DNA from: Roseibium sp. Sym1
GTDB taxonomy: Bacteria > Pseudomonadota > Alphaproteobacteria > Rhizobiales > Stappiaceae
Length of the DNA stretch: 64,000 nucleotides
Direction: 5' to 3'
Assembly (NCBI RefSeq): GCF_027359675.1
Contig: NZ_CP114786.1
Location: 868,001-932,000 of the forward strand
Positions 26,059 through 35,260 of the stretch are shown piece after piece; the stretch's first letter is position 1, and every line of letters begins with the position of its first letter. The notes under the pieces are model-generated. The model worked only from the letters and a program-made list of their open reading frames with translations, had not been told where the DNA came from and did no database searches. A program made the position numbers and the translations under genes.

Positions 26059-26751
26059 ATGACGAGCAGCCTTTTCGGCGGTCGCGAGATCAAGACCATC
26101 GCCATTGTCGGCAACGGCCCCGTGTCGGCCGCCGATGCGCCTGAGATCGACAGGTGCGACCTGGTGCTGCGTTTCAACAGCGCGCCGGCGCTGGGAGCCG
26201 CCGGCCAGCGGGTCGACATCCTGATGCTCAACCGGGCGCGGGTCTACATGGCCAAGCGAATCAATCCGCTGGCGCTGCACCGCGCGCCGGAGGTCTGGGT
26301 CAACGACATCAGGGAGAACGGCCAGGTCGACTGGCTGTTCACGCGGGAATGCAAACCGCGTTACCTGGGTTTCGGTCCCAAGGACAAGGCGCGGAAACAC
26401 CTCAAGCAATACGATCCGTTCGATACCAGCCAGCCGACCTCCGGCGCCTCGATCATCGCCGAGCTGCTGGACGTGGCACCAGAGGTGAAGATCCACCTGT
26501 TCGGTTTCACCCATCAGGGCAAGCAGCATACCCATGACTGGAGCGCGGAAAAGGAATGGGTCCAGCAACTCGTTGAAGACGGCCGCATTGTCCGTCACCT
26601 GACCCCCGGCGAGAAACCGCGCCGCAGCCTTGCGGGCAAGCTGGAATACGGGCTGCGCTTTCTGGAAAAGCGCGCCAAGCACTATCTTCACAACAAGCTG
26701 CTGCATTCGGATGCCAGCACCAAGCGCCGGATCTTCGGCCAGGACGCCTGA
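26059..26751 (+). CDS. Glycosyltransferase family 29 (sialyltransferase)-like protein
   Basis: ATG 26059 is preferred (AGGTGGG 8 bases upstream), giving 230 residues. IKTIAIVGNGPVSAADAPEI and CDLVLRFNSAP resemble the sialyl motif L of GT29 enzymes, which binds the CMP donor. PTSGASIIAELL fits the short motif, and HDWSAEKEWV provides the His/Glu pair of the later motif. Related rhizobial proteins are sometimes labelled urease accessory proteins only because of neighbours, and there is no urease here. A surface-glycan role is possible. The C-terminus is basic, with no membrane segment. Confidence 0.7.
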   Translation: MTSSLFGGREIKTIAIVGNGPVSAADAPEIDRCDLVLRFNSAPALGAAGQRVDILMLNRARVYMAKRINPLALHRAPEVWVNDIRENGQVDWLFTRECKPRYLGFGPKDKARKHLKQYDPFDTSQPTSGASIIAELLDVAPEVKIHLFGFTHQGKQHTHDWSAEKEWVQQLVEDGRIVRHLTPGEKPRRSLAGKLEYGLRFLEKRAKHYLHNKLLHSDASTKRRIFGQDA

Positions 26752-27068
26752 ACGACCGCACAGCCAATTCGGGCCGCGCCGGCGCAGGCCGGCCAAAGCC
26801 TTGACCTTCCCCGAAATTTTGCAGGCACCACCGCAACCGGTTCAGGTTCATTTGAACGATTCCGAAGCCTGACGAAAGTCGGCTAACCGTCTTCGAGGCG
26901 ACCGGCGGCCGGCCGCGCGCCCGTAAAAGGCATGGCCGGAGACACGCGCCTGCGGACATTCGAGGCGCGCGGCCTTGCGGAAAACGTCCATCTTTGTGCG
27001 ACAGCCGGCCAACACACTGCAATTTTATTCCATTCCCCCTTGCAGACGCGGGCAAGGCGTCTTTTAAT
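26752..27068. other. Intergenic stretch upstream of ugp operon
   Basis: No gene is supported. The segment holds GC-rich short inverted repeats (GGCGACCGGCGGCCGGCCGC) and then shifts to an AT-richer promoter-like stretch that leads into the operator repeats. Confidence 0.5.
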
Positions 27069-27101
27069 GTTCATATGAGCGTCATATAACGTTCATATGA
27101 A
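27069..27101. promoter_or_regulatory. Triple CATAT operator-like repeats upstream of ugpB
   Basis: GTTCATATGA occurs at 27069 and 27091, 22 bases (two helix turns) apart, with GTCATATAAC between them. TTCATATGAA (27092-27101) is a perfect palindrome. In E. coli ugp is under PhoB, but a standard Pho box (CTGTCAT repeats) is not evident here. The pattern suggests a dimeric repressor or activator of another type. Confidence 0.5.
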
Positions 27102-27210
27102 AACAATACGAAACGCAGGCGTTATCGTTTCTGGTGCCGATGAAGCCATTTCGGCACCGCGAAGGACCAACTGCTGACCGGGGCGCTCAAGCCCCGCTAG
27201 ATGGGAGCAA

Positions 27211-28527
27211 ATGAACATGGCTTATCGCAAGACTGTCGCCAGCCTCGTGGCTGCGGCGGCCCTTCTGGGCACATCCTCCGCGTCCTATGCGGCAACCGAC
27301 ATCAGCTGGTGGCACGCAATGGGCGGCCGACTGGGCGAAGTCGTCGTCGACATTGCCAACGGCTACAATGAATCCCAGGACGCCTGCCAGATCACCCCGG
27401 TGTTCAAGGGTACGTATGAAGAGACCCTGACCGCCGGTATCGCGGCGTTCCGTGCCGGCGAACAGCCGAACATCCTGCAGGTGTTCGATGCCGGTGCCGC
27501 CACCATCATCGGTGCCAAGGGCGCCGTCATCCCGGCCCAGGACATCCTGGAAGGCGCCGGCGTCGCGTTCAACATCGAAGACTATATCGACGGTGTCCGC
27601 TACTTCTACGCCGACAGCGACGGCAAGATGATCGGCATGCCGTTCAACTCTTCCACGCCGATCCTCTACACCAACGAGGAAGCCCTGGAAAAAGCCGGTG
27701 TCGAAGCGCCGAAGACCTGGGAAGAGTTCCAGGAAATCGCGCCGAAGCTGAAGGACGCCGGTTACGTGCCGCTGGCACAGTCCCACCTGCCGTGGATCTT
27801 CACCGAGAACTTCAAGTCCCGCCATAACCTGCAGTTCGCCACCAACAACAACGGCTATGACGGCGCGAAAGACACCAAGCTGGTGTTCGGCGAGCCGATC
27901 AAGAACCACTTCACCGCCGTCAAGGGCTGGCTGGACGATGGCCTGTTCGGCTACTACGGCACCGGCTGGGGCGACAACCAGACCCCGTTCAACGAAGGCA
28001 AGGTTGCCATGTGGCTCGGATCCTCGGGCTCCTTCGGCGGCATTTCCAAGACCGTCGAATTCCCGTTCTCCGCAACCTACCTGCCTTACTGGGATGCGGT
28101 TGACGGCGCAGGCACCGGCACCTTCATCGGTGGCGCGGCCCTGTTCGCAATGTCCGGCAAGCCGGACGAGGAGAACAAGTGCTCCGCGTCCTTCTTCCAG
28201 TACCTGACCTCCCCGGAAGTCCAGTACATGTGGCACAAGGAAACCGGTTACGTGCCGATCACCAATGCCGCCTACGAACTGGCCAAGAAGGACGGTCACT
28301 ATGACCGCAACCCGGCCGCCGAAATCGGCATCAAGCAGCTGACCCTGCCGGGCGGCGAATGGACCAAGGGCTACCGCATGGGGTTCTACGTCCAGATCCG
28401 CGACGTCATGAACCGCGAATACGGCAAGCTGCTGACCGGTGAAACCTCCGTCGAAGACGCCTTCAACACGATTGAAGAAGAAGGCAACAAGCTCCTGGAG
28501 CGTTTCGCAAAGACCGCCGGCAACTGA
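27211..28527 (+). CDS. ugpB: sn-Glycerol-3-phosphate ABC transporter, substrate-binding protein
   Basis: The 438-residue periplasmic binding protein has a signal peptide (VASLVAAAALLGTSSASYAA) and begins TDISWWHAMGGRLGEVVVDI, the characteristic UgpB opening. Conserved family segments follow: VFKGTYEETLTAGIAAFRAG, NILQVFDAGAATII and MPFNSSTPILYTNEEALEKAG. It captures glycerol-3-phosphate or glycerophosphodiesters for the UgpAEC permease. GGGAG precedes the start. It heads the ugpBAEC operon. The gap to ugpA holds GC-rich hairpins that may raise ugpB expression over the permease genes. Confidence 0.95.
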   Translation: MNMAYRKTVASLVAAAALLGTSSASYAATDISWWHAMGGRLGEVVVDIANGYNESQDACQITPVFKGTYEETLTAGIAAFRAGEQPNILQVFDAGAATIIGAKGAVIPAQDILEGAGVAFNIEDYIDGVRYFYADSDGKMIGMPFNSSTPILYTNEEALEKAGVEAPKTWEEFQEIAPKLKDAGYVPLAQSHLPWIFTENFKSRHNLQFATNNNGYDGAKDTKLVFGEPIKNHFTAVKGWLDDGLFGYYGTGWGDNQTPFNEGKVAMWLGSSGSFGGISKTVEFPFSATYLPYWDAVDGAGTGTFIGGAALFAMSGKPDEENKCSASFFQYLTSPEVQYMWHKETGYVPITNAAYELAKKDGHYDRNPAAEIGIKQLTLPGGEWTKGYRMGFYVQIRDVMNREYGKLLTGETSVEDAFNTIEEEGNKLLERFAKTAGN

Positions 28528-28647
28528 GCCGGGCTCTGACCTGACACGGATGGGGGCGTCCTGCGCCCCTGTCCTTTGCAAGGAAAGCGGGCCTGCCGGT
28601 AAACTGGCGGCTCGCTTTGCCCGTTCCCGGTGGTCGAGAAACATCAT

Positions 28648-29529
28648 ATGAAAAAAGTCCAGTTCCAGTCTCCGTGGCTGCCCTACCTGCTGCTTCTGCC
28701 GCAGCTGGCCATTGTCACGATCTTCTTTCTCTGGCCGGCAGCCGAGGCGGTGCGGTCGTCCTTTTACCTGGAAGACCCGTTTGGTTTCGGTTCGACCTTT
28801 GTCGGCCTCGACAATTTCAAGGACACGCTGACCTCGTCCGACTATGGCCGCGTGGCGCGTTTCACTACCGTCTTCACCGTGTTCGTGACGTTCCTGTCGC
28901 TCGGCATCGCGCTGCTTCTGGCGGTCAAGGCTGACAAGGTCCTGCGCGGCGCGTCGACCTACAAGACCCTGCTGATGTGGGTCTACGCGGTTGCCCCTCC
29001 TGTTGCCGGCCTGATCGGCGTTCTCCTGTTCGACCAGCATGTCGGCCCGATGGTCGATTTCTTCGCCCTGTTCGGCTGGCAGATGCAGATCGGCGTGGAC
29101 TATTTCGACACCAGTTTCGCGATGATCACGACCGCCGTGTGGAAGCAGATTCCGGTCAATTTCATCTTCTTCCTGTCAGGCCTGCAGGGGATTTCCAAGT
29201 CGGTTCAGGAAGCGGCCAGCATCGACTGCCGCTCAGGCCTGCGCCGGTTCTGGACCGTGACCTTCCCGCTGCTGGCGCCGACGGGGTTCTTCCTCCTGAT
29301 CATCAACATCACCTACGCCTTCTTCGACACGTTCGGCATCATCGATGTCATCGTGAAGAACGAGCCCGGAAACAACCCTGTGACCCTGGTCTACAAGGTC
29401 TACCTGGACGGTTTCCGCGGCAACGATCTCGGCGGCTCCTCCGCCCAGTCGGTGATCCTGATGGCCATGGTGTTCGTCCTGACAATCATCCAGTTCCGCC
29501 TGATCGAGCGGCGCGTGCATTACACGTAA
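28648..29529 (+). CDS. ugpA: sn-Glycerol-3-phosphate ABC transporter, permease UgpA
   Basis: The 293-residue inner-membrane permease has six hydrophobic segments. The coupling loop EAASIDCRSGLRRFWTVTFPLL matches the EAA motif (EAA-x3-G-x9-I-x-LP), although the usual Gly after Asp is replaced by Cys-Arg-Ser. ATG 28648 is taken because family members start just before FQSPWLPYLLLLPQ. The ribosome site is weak. It forms the channel heterodimer with UgpE, 7 bases downstream. Confidence 0.93.
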   Translation: MKKVQFQSPWLPYLLLLPQLAIVTIFFLWPAAEAVRSSFYLEDPFGFGSTFVGLDNFKDTLTSSDYGRVARFTTVFTVFVTFLSLGIALLLAVKADKVLRGASTYKTLLMWVYAVAPPVAGLIGVLLFDQHVGPMVDFFALFGWQMQIGVDYFDTSFAMITTAVWKQIPVNFIFFLSGLQGISKSVQEAASIDCRSGLRRFWTVTFPLLAPTGFFLLIINITYAFFDTFGIIDVIVKNEPGNNPVTLVYKVYLDGFRGNDLGGSSAQSVILMAMVFVLTIIQFRLIERRVHYT

Positions 29530-29536
29530 GGAGGCG

Positions 29537-30382
29537 GTGATGAGAAAAACACAGATCTGGGATCACGTGATCCTGCTTCTCGGCGTCTTCTTCATGGTCA
29601 CGCCCGTGGTCCTGGCCTTCCTGACCAGTACCCATGACGCGATCACGATCTACAAGGAAGGCATCCAGTTCACTCCGGGCGGCCAGTTCCTCGAAAACTA
29701 CGAAACGGTGCTGTTCCAGGCGGGCGGCTTCACCAAGGAAGTCGACGGCTTCGTGATGCTGAAGAACTCGCTGATCCTCGGCCTCGGCTTTGCGATCGGC
29801 AAGATCATCATCTCGATGCTGGCGGCCTACGCGATTGTCTATTTCCGGTTCCCGATGGCCACGCTCTGCTTCTGGGTGATCTTCGCCACGCTGCTGCTGC
29901 CGCTCGAGGTGCGCATCCTGCCCTCCTACGAGATCGTGCAGTCGCTTGGCATGGTGAACACCTATTCCGGCCTGATCGTGCCGCTGATTGCCTCGGCAAC
30001 GGGCACCTTCTTCTTCCGGCAGTTCTTCATGTCCGTACCGGACGAACTACTGGAAGCCGCCCGCATCGATGGCGCAGGCCCCTGGAAATTCTTCAAGGAC
30101 ATCCTGGTGCCGCTGTCGCAGACAATGATCGCGGCGATCTTCATCATCATGTTCGTCTATGGATGGAACCAGTATCTCTGGCCGACACTGATCACCACCG
30201 ACGAAAGCCTGTTCACCCTGGTGCGCGGCATCAAGCAGATCCTCCAGGTCTGGGTGGGCGCACAGATCCCGGACTTCAACCAGGCCATGGCGCTGGCGAT
30301 CCTCGCCATCGTGCCCCCGGTGCTGATCGTGGTGGTCTTCCAGAGCTGGTTCGTCAAAGGGCTCGTCGAGAGCGATAAGTGA
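29537..30382 (+). CDS. ugpE: sn-Glycerol-3-phosphate ABC transporter, permease UgpE
   Basis: The 281-residue permease begins TQIWDHVILLLGVFFMVTPV and has six membrane segments. The EAA loop is ELLEAARIDGAGPWKFFKDILVPLS. An AGGAGG site lies right before ATG 29540 (in-frame with ATG 29537). It partners UgpA and contacts UgpC through the EAA loop. The C-terminal FQSWFVKGLVES is typical of UgpE. Confidence 0.95.
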   Translation: MMRKTQIWDHVILLLGVFFMVTPVVLAFLTSTHDAITIYKEGIQFTPGGQFLENYETVLFQAGGFTKEVDGFVMLKNSLILGLGFAIGKIIISMLAAYAIVYFRFPMATLCFWVIFATLLLPLEVRILPSYEIVQSLGMVNTYSGLIVPLIASATGTFFFRQFFMSVPDELLEAARIDGAGPWKFFKDILVPLSQTMIAAIFIIMFVYGWNQYLWPTLITTDESLFTLVRGIKQILQVWVGAQIPDFNQAMALAILAIVPPVLIVVVFQSWFVKGLVESDK

Positions 30383-30390
30383 GGTATTGA

Positions 30391-31467
30391 ATGTCAACGA
30401 TTACTCTCGACACGGTCCGAAAGGTCTATGCGGGCAAGGTGGAGGCGGTCAAAGGCGTTTCCATCGACATCTCGGACGGTGAATTCATCGTCCTGGTGGG
30501 GCCGTCGGGCTGCGGCAAGTCCACGCTGCTGCGCATGATTGCGGGCCTGGAGGAAATCACCACCGGCGAGATCAGGATCGGCGAACGGGTGGTCAACAAT
30601 GTCGACCCGGCCGACCGCGACATCGCCATGGTGTTCCAGAACTATGCGCTTTACCCGCATATGTCGGTCTACAACAACCTGGCCTACGGCCTGAAGAACC
30701 GCGGCATGGACAAGGCCGAGATCGACCGCCGCGTGAAGGAAGCCGCGCGCATCCTGGAAATCGGCGATTATCTCGACCGCAAGCCGCGCCAGCTCTCGGG
30801 CGGCCAGCGCCAGCGAGTCGCCATGGGCCGTGCCATCGTGCGCGAACCGGCCGCCTTCCTGTTCGACGAACCGCTGTCGAACCTGGACGCCAAGCTGCGC
30901 GTGCAGATGCGCGTCGAGATCAAGCGCCTGCAACGCGCGCTCGGCACGACAAGCGTCTATGTCACCCACGACCAGCTCGAGGCCATGACCCTGGCCGACC
31001 GGCTCGTGGTGCTGAACGGCGGCAATATCGAGCAGATCGGCGCGCCGATCGATGTCTACGACAAGCCGGCCTCGACCTTCGTCGCCAGTTTCATCGGATC
31101 GCCGGCCATGAACCTCCTGGACGTGAAGGCCGACGGCAACGGACTTTCCCTGGCGAGCGGTGCCGGACTTTCCGGCGCCAATGCGAAAGGCAAGGACCGC
31201 TACACGCTCGGGATCCGTCCGGAACACATGGAAGAGGTCGCCGGCCCGCTGGACGGCGACGGCGTTCACCTGGAAGCTGTCGTGAATGTCCTGGAGCCGG
31301 TCGGCGCGGAAAGCTACATCTATGCCAGCCTCGTGGATGGCGGCCCGGAAATCGTCGTGCGCGTTTCCAGCCACGCCCGCCACGAGCCGGGTGAAAAGCT
31401 GTTCCTGAGGGTGGCCCCGGAAAATGCGCATTATTTCGATGCGGACACCGGCCGCCGGGTCGACTGA
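30391..31467 (+). CDS. ugpC: sn-Glycerol-3-phosphate ABC transporter, ATPase UgpC
   Basis: The 358-residue ATPase has Walker [10 protein letters not shown] (residues 37-45), signature [17 protein letters not shown], Walker [16 protein letters not shown] and H-loop [14 protein letters not shown]. After about residue 235 comes a TOBE regulatory domain ([12 protein letters not shown], ending [10 protein letters not shown]). It energises import through UgpAE. It follows ugpE by 8 bases and is last in the operon, before a strong terminator. Confidence 0.95.
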   Translation: MSTITLDTVRKVYAGKVEAVKGVSIDISDGEFIVLVGPSGCGKSTLLRMIAGLEEITTGEIRIGERVVNNVDPADRDIAMVFQNYALYPHMSVYNNLAYGLKNRGMDKAEIDRRVKEAARILEIGDYLDRKPRQLSGGQRQRVAMGRAIVREPAAFLFDEPLSNLDAKLRVQMRVEIKRLQRALGTTSVYVTHDQLEAMTLADRLVVLNGGNIEQIGAPIDVYDKPASTFVASFIGSPAMNLLDVKADGNGLSLASGAGLSGANAKGKDRYTLGIRPEHMEEVAGPLDGDGVHLEAVVNVLEPVGAESYIYASLVDGGPEIVVRVSSHARHEPGEKLFLRVAPENAHYFDADTGRRVD

Positions 31468-31520
31468 GCCAAGCCATTCAGGCGAGGCGGTCGTAACGAG
31501 GGGCCGCCGGACCCGAACAG

Positions 31521-31553
31521 CCACCCCGGGCAACCGGGGTGGCCTTTTTGTTT
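31521..31553 (+). terminator. Rho-independent terminator of the ugp operon
   Basis: The stem CCACCCCGG and CCGGGGTGG, closed by GCAA, is followed by CCTTTTTGTTT. It lies 53 bases after the ugpC stop and is oriented for plus-strand transcription. Confidence 0.9.
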
Positions 31554-31585
31554 GGGGGAAACACACCTTCCTAACCACAACCACA

Positions 31586-31696
31586 GCGTCATCCTGAGGA
31601 GGGCCGGAAGGCCCGTCTCGAAGGACCGGCTGCAAATTCCTCGAACAAGTGGCTGATCCTTCGAGACGCCGCTGTCGCGGCTCCTCAGGATGACGC
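31586..31696. repeat. Dispersed palindromic repeat, copy 4 (inverted)
   Basis: Same 110-bp family as the three copies at 3.2-3.75 kb but in reverse orientation. Ends are GCGTCATCCTGAGGA and TCCTCAGGATGACGC. Confidence 0.85.
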
Positions 31697-31717
31697 TCTG
31701 GAATTGGCAGGTTACTA

Positions 31718-31980
31718 ATACCAACCGCACTTAATAGGAACTGATCTGATGTCGTTGTTCCGGTTTGCCGGCAAGGCGCGTTGCGCAGGACGGCCTGGTT
31801 GGCCGTTCAAGCGGCGCAACGCCGTCCGGCGGGCCGGAACAGGCCACCGAAGGCCGCGTTTGGAGGCTGTTCTGCCGCGTCGCAGATTTTGGACGATACC
31901 CCGTATCGCCCTGCAATCTGCTCCTTGCCGAACAGCCTCCAAACGCGGTCAGATGGGTTCCTATTAATTGCGGTTGGTAT
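31718..31980. mobile_element. MITE 2: 263-bp non-coding element with terminal inverted repeats
   Basis: The left end begins ATACCAACCGCACTTAATAG and the right end, read in reverse, ATACCAACCGCAATTAATAG; the repeats run about 32 bp with roughly four mismatches. Inside are two hairpin lobes: GTTCCGG...CCGGAAC with GCGTTGCGC/GCGCAACGC, and GTTTGGAGGCTGTTC/GAACAGCCTCCAAAC. TA flanks CCAACC at both ends, consistent with a TA target. No protein is encoded. The terminal sequence differs from MITE 1 and MITE 3 but the architecture is the same. Confidence 0.8.
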
Positions 31981-32086
31981 AAGGCAGCCTCTCCTGACGG
32001 TGCTTGTCAGGAACCTGTCAGCAGGGCTCTGGATAAGCGCTCCCGCCTCTGGCACACCGCTTTGAAAGCCGAAACAGGAGCACCGC

Positions 32087-33211
32087 GTGGAGCCGTTCAA
32101 GAACAACATTTCGCCCGACCTCGTGCGTTGCATCGGCTTCCATGTCGACAGGCACCTGGACGGGTTCGACCGCACCGCGTTCGAGGCGGAGATCCTGGCC
32201 GGGCTGGACGCCCTGGAGCTGAAACAACGGGCGACGCTGATTGCCGATGGTCTGGACCGGCACCTGCCGCAGGAACTGCCTCACCGCTTCGCCATTCTTG
32301 AAAAGATGCTGCACCCGGTGACGGAAGTGGCCTTCGACCGGGGCAGCGATGCGGACGGCATCCGCGGCTGGGGCATGATGGCGCTCGGCATGGTGGTTTC
32401 CAGAAGCGGTCTTGAGGATTTCGAGGCGTCCTTCGCACTGTTGAAGGAGATGACCAGACGGGCCACCGCCGAGTTCGACGTGCGGCCGTTTCTGGACACC
32501 GACCAGGACAAGGCCCTTGCCATCATGGCGCCCTGGGTGAAGGACGACAGCGTCCATGTGCGCCGGCTGGTCTCGGAAGGCACGCGGCCGCGCCTGCCCT
32601 GGGGACTGCGGCTGAAAAAGCTGGTGGCCGACCCCTCGCCGACCCTGCCGCTTCTGGAAGCGCTGAAGGACGACAGGTCAGACTATGTCCGCCGCTCGGT
32701 CGCCAATCACCTGAATGACATTGCCAAGGACCATCCGAACCTCGTCGCGGAGATCGCCGCGCGCTGGCTGAAAGATGCGGACAGGAACCGGGAGAAGCTC
32801 GTCCGCCATGCCTGCCGCTCGCTGATCAAGCAGGGTCATCCGGCAACGCTTGCCGCCTTCGGGCTGAACCCGCCGGAGATCAATGTCGAGGGGCCCGTCG
32901 TCACGACCGAAAGGGTCGAGTATGGCTCGGCACTCGGCTTCCGGATCGACCTGACCTCCACCGGCAAGGCCCCCCAGGAGCTGGTGCTCGACTATCTGGT
33001 GCATTTCAGGAAGGCCAACGGGTCGCTAGCGCCGAAAGTGTTCAAATGGACCAAGCTGACAGTAGAGCCGGGGGAAACGGTGTCGCTCACCCGAGACCAC
33101 GCCATACGGCCGATCACGACCCGGGTCTACTATGGCGGCACGCAGGCAGTCAGCCTCAGGATCAACGGGAAGGATTTCGGATTTTCGGAGTTTGAGCTGG
33201 TGATTGCATAA
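32087..33211 (+). CDS. DNA alkylation repair protein, HEAT-repeat (AlkC/AlkD-like)
   Basis: The 374-residue protein starts at GTG 32087 behind AGGAG. Residues from about 40 to 260 are helical HEAT-like repeats (GWGMMALGMVVSRSGLEDFEASF, DDSVHVRRLVSEGTRPRLPW, DRSDYVRRSVANHLNDIAKDHP). This is the curved scaffold of AlkC/AlkD glycosylases, which excise alkylated bases without flipping them. A C-terminal beta domain (about 285-374: VVTTERVEYGSALGFRIDLTSTG) resembles the Ig-like domain of AlkC. It stands alone on the plus strand, downstream of MITE 2. Confidence 0.88.
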   Translation: MEPFKNNISPDLVRCIGFHVDRHLDGFDRTAFEAEILAGLDALELKQRATLIADGLDRHLPQELPHRFAILEKMLHPVTEVAFDRGSDADGIRGWGMMALGMVVSRSGLEDFEASFALLKEMTRRATAEFDVRPFLDTDQDKALAIMAPWVKDDSVHVRRLVSEGTRPRLPWGLRLKKLVADPSPTLPLLEALKDDRSDYVRRSVANHLNDIAKDHPNLVAEIAARWLKDADRNREKLVRHACRSLIKQGHPATLAAFGLNPPEINVEGPVVTTERVEYGSALGFRIDLTSTGKAPQELVLDYLVHFRKANGSLAPKVFKWTKLTVEPGETVSLTRDHAIRPITTRVYYGGTQAVSLRINGKDFGFSEFELVIA

Positions 33212-33299
33212 GGCCCTCCGCTGTTGCGTCCGCATTTGCGTCTGGTGAACCGGAAGCACATTATCGCGCGTATATCGGTGAAAACATGGAGCCGTTGTC

Positions 33300-33872
33300 A
33301 TGATCCGGATTGCAGCCGTCCTTCTCTTGCTGGCAGGCGCGTTTGGCGCGGAACAGGCGGTGGCGGATGATGCCGCCACAACGTCGGCCCATGACTTCAC
33401 CTTCGACATGCCGTATGGCGATCCGCTGGCGCTGAAGGATTTCAGCGGCAAGGCCGTGCTGATCGTCAACACCGCGACGGAATGCGGCTTCAGCGGCCAG
33501 CTTGCCGGACTGCAGCAACTGCACGAGACCTATGCCGGCCGGGGCCTTGTCGTGCTCGGTGTGCCGTCGAACGATTTCGGTGGCCAGGAACCGCGGCAGG
33601 ACGGTGACATCGCCAAATTCTGCGAAGCCAAATACGGCGCGACCTTTCCCCTTGTCGCCAAGACCTCCGTTCGCGGCAAGGCCGCGCACCCGTTCTACCG
33701 ATGGGCCGCCGACACGCTCGGAACCGCGGCCCGCCCCTACTGGAACTTTCACAAGTACCTGATCGGTCCGGACGGGCGGATCGAAGCCTGGTTCGCAACC
33801 TCGACGTCGCCGACCTCGAAAAAGGTCACCGGGGCAATCGAGCAGATTCTGGACGGCCTGCCCGGAAGCTGA
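33300..33872 (+). CDS. Exported glutathione peroxidase family protein
   Basis: The 190-residue protein has an N-terminal signal peptide (IRIAAVLLLLAGAFGAEQAVA). The peroxidase core is IVNTATECGFSGQLAGLQQLHETY with Cys62 as the peroxidatic residue, followed by VLGVPSNDFGGQEP and the Trp motif YWNFHKYLIGPDG. Cysteine rather than selenocysteine is used, as usual in bacteria. A signal peptide is less common and implies periplasmic peroxide detoxification. It is 89 bases from the repair gene before it. Confidence 0.92.
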   Translation: MIRIAAVLLLLAGAFGAEQAVADDAATTSAHDFTFDMPYGDPLALKDFSGKAVLIVNTATECGFSGQLAGLQQLHETYAGRGLVVLGVPSNDFGGQEPRQDGDIAKFCEAKYGATFPLVAKTSVRGKAAHPFYRWAADTLGTAARPYWNFHKYLIGPDGRIEAWFATSTSPTSKKVTGAIEQILDGLPGS

Positions 33873-33961
33873 ACCGCCCGTTTTGAGCCACGTCAACGCC
33901 GCCCCCCGCGCGGCGGATTACGCTCCTGCGATCATTGCCTCAATTGCAAGGAGCCGTGAGC

Positions 33962-34312
33962 ATGGCCGTATCCGACTGGGAAGATTTCGTGGCGCAGACC
34001 GACCAGCGCATGGCCGCGGTCCGCAAGGGCATTCCGGATGTCGCCAAGGGCTTTGGTGCCCTGGCCAAGGCGGCAACCGCCCCCGGGGCACTCGACGCCA
34101 AGACCAAGGAACTGATTGCGCTCGCCATCGGCATCACCGCGCGCTGCGACGGTTGCCTTGCCTATCACGCCCGCGCCGCGGCAAAACTCGGTGCCAGCCG
34201 GGACGAGATCCTCGAGGTGATCGGTGTCTCGGTCTATATGGGCGGCGGCCCGTCGATGATCTACGGCGCCGAGGCCCTGGCAGCCTATGACGGTCTTGGC
34301 GGCGAGGACTGA
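33962..34312 (+). CDS. Carboxymuconolactone decarboxylase / AhpD-like protein
   Basis: ATG 33962 follows AGGAG. The 116-residue protein has ELIALAIGITARCDGCLAYHARAAAKLGAS, with Cys62-x2-Cys65 and His69 forming the AhpD-type redox site. It ends with GVSVYMGGGPSMIYGAEALAAYD. AhpD-like proteins are small thiol peroxidase-type antioxidants. Closeness to the glutathione peroxidase suggests a peroxide-defence pair, though 89 bases separate them. Confidence 0.92.
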   Translation: MAVSDWEDFVAQTDQRMAAVRKGIPDVAKGFGALAKAATAPGALDAKTKELIALAIGITARCDGCLAYHARAAAKLGASRDEILEVIGVSVYMGGGPSMIYGAEALAAYDGLGGED

Positions 34313-34324
34313 AACACGGTACCG

Positions 34325-35167
34325 CTATGCGCGGCGTCCGGATTTCTCCTGGGACATGAGCCGACTGATCTCCGCATCGGGAACCGCGTCGGTGGCATAG
34401 CTGAACGTTCCCGTCGCCCGGACTTCCCGGGCCGCGCGCAGCAGGCCGCCAAGCGCAGCGCGGGCGAAAGAACCGCCGACGCTGATGCGGCGCACACCGG
34501 CCTTGGACAACGCCTCCACCGAGACCTGCAGGCCCGTCAGGCCCATGACCACATTCACGGGCTTGTCGACCGAAGCGCACACGGTCCGGACGGCGTCCAG
34601 ATCCGGCAGGCCCGGCGCGTAAAGCACGTCCGCGCCGGCTTCAGAGAAAGCCTGCAGCCGCCGGATCGTGTCCTCGAGATCGGGACGCTGCCAGAGGAAG
34701 TTTTCAGCTCTTGCCGTCAACAGAAACGGCAGACCACGCGCGGCTTCGGCCGCCGCCTGGACACGTTCCACGGCCAGGTCGAAGTCATGGATCGGCGCTT
34801 GCGGATCGCCGGTGGCATCCTCGATGGATCCGCCGACCAGACCGGTCTCAGATGCCAGACGAATGGTGTCGGCGCAGACCTCAGGTGCCGTGCCGAAACC
34901 ATCCTCCAGATCCGCAATCACCGGAAGTTCCGTTGCCGCGACGATCTCGGCGGCATTCTCCAGGATTTCCTGCCGCGAAAGCCCGGCGAAGGAATCCCGC
35001 TTGCCCTTGGAAAAGGCATACCCGGCGCTCGTGGTGGCAAGCGCCTCGAAACCGAGATTGGCCAGCAGCCGCGCCGAGCCCGCGTCCCAGGGATTGGCGA
35101 TGACAAAGGCCCGGTCACGCTGGTGAAGCGCGCGCAGGTGCTCAAATTTGCTTTGCTGATCCGGCAT
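34325..35167 (-). CDS. Isocitrate lyase/PEP mutase family protein
   Basis: From ATG 35167 (GGAGG upstream) the product is 280 residues. The PEP mutase/ICL barrel is shown by FVIANPWDAGSARLLANLGF, TTSAGYAFSKGKRDS, LPVIADLEDGFGTAPEV and GSIEDATGD, where the Asp/Glu residues bind Mg. The lyase Cys motif KRCGH is absent, so it is not an isocitrate lyase. It probably acts on a small 2-oxo or phosphono acid of unknown identity. It converges with the AhpD-like gene. Confidence 0.87.
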   Translation of the reverse strand: MPDQQSKFEHLRALHQRDRAFVIANPWDAGSARLLANLGFEALATTSAGYAFSKGKRDSFAGLSRQEILENAAEIVAATELPVIADLEDGFGTAPEVCADTIRLASETGLVGGSIEDATGDPQAPIHDFDLAVERVQAAAEAARGLPFLLTARAENFLWQRPDLEDTIRRLQAFSEAGADVLYAPGLPDLDAVRTVCASVDKPVNVVMGLTGLQVSVEALSKAGVRRISVGGSFARAALGGLLRAAREVRATGTFSYATDAVPDAEISRLMSQEKSGRRA

Positions 35168-35260
35168 GTCGTCCTCCCGAAGAACCCTTCCTTCGTAGAT
35201 AAGGACGCGGACCGCCACAAAAAACCCGTTCCCGGAGCGTCCGCGCGGAAAACGAACTGC

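Noticed and set aside
27187..29040. 617-codon minus-strand open frame opposite ugpB
   Set aside because: It is antisense to well-supported ugpB and ugpA, and its composition follows from the high GC of the sense codons.
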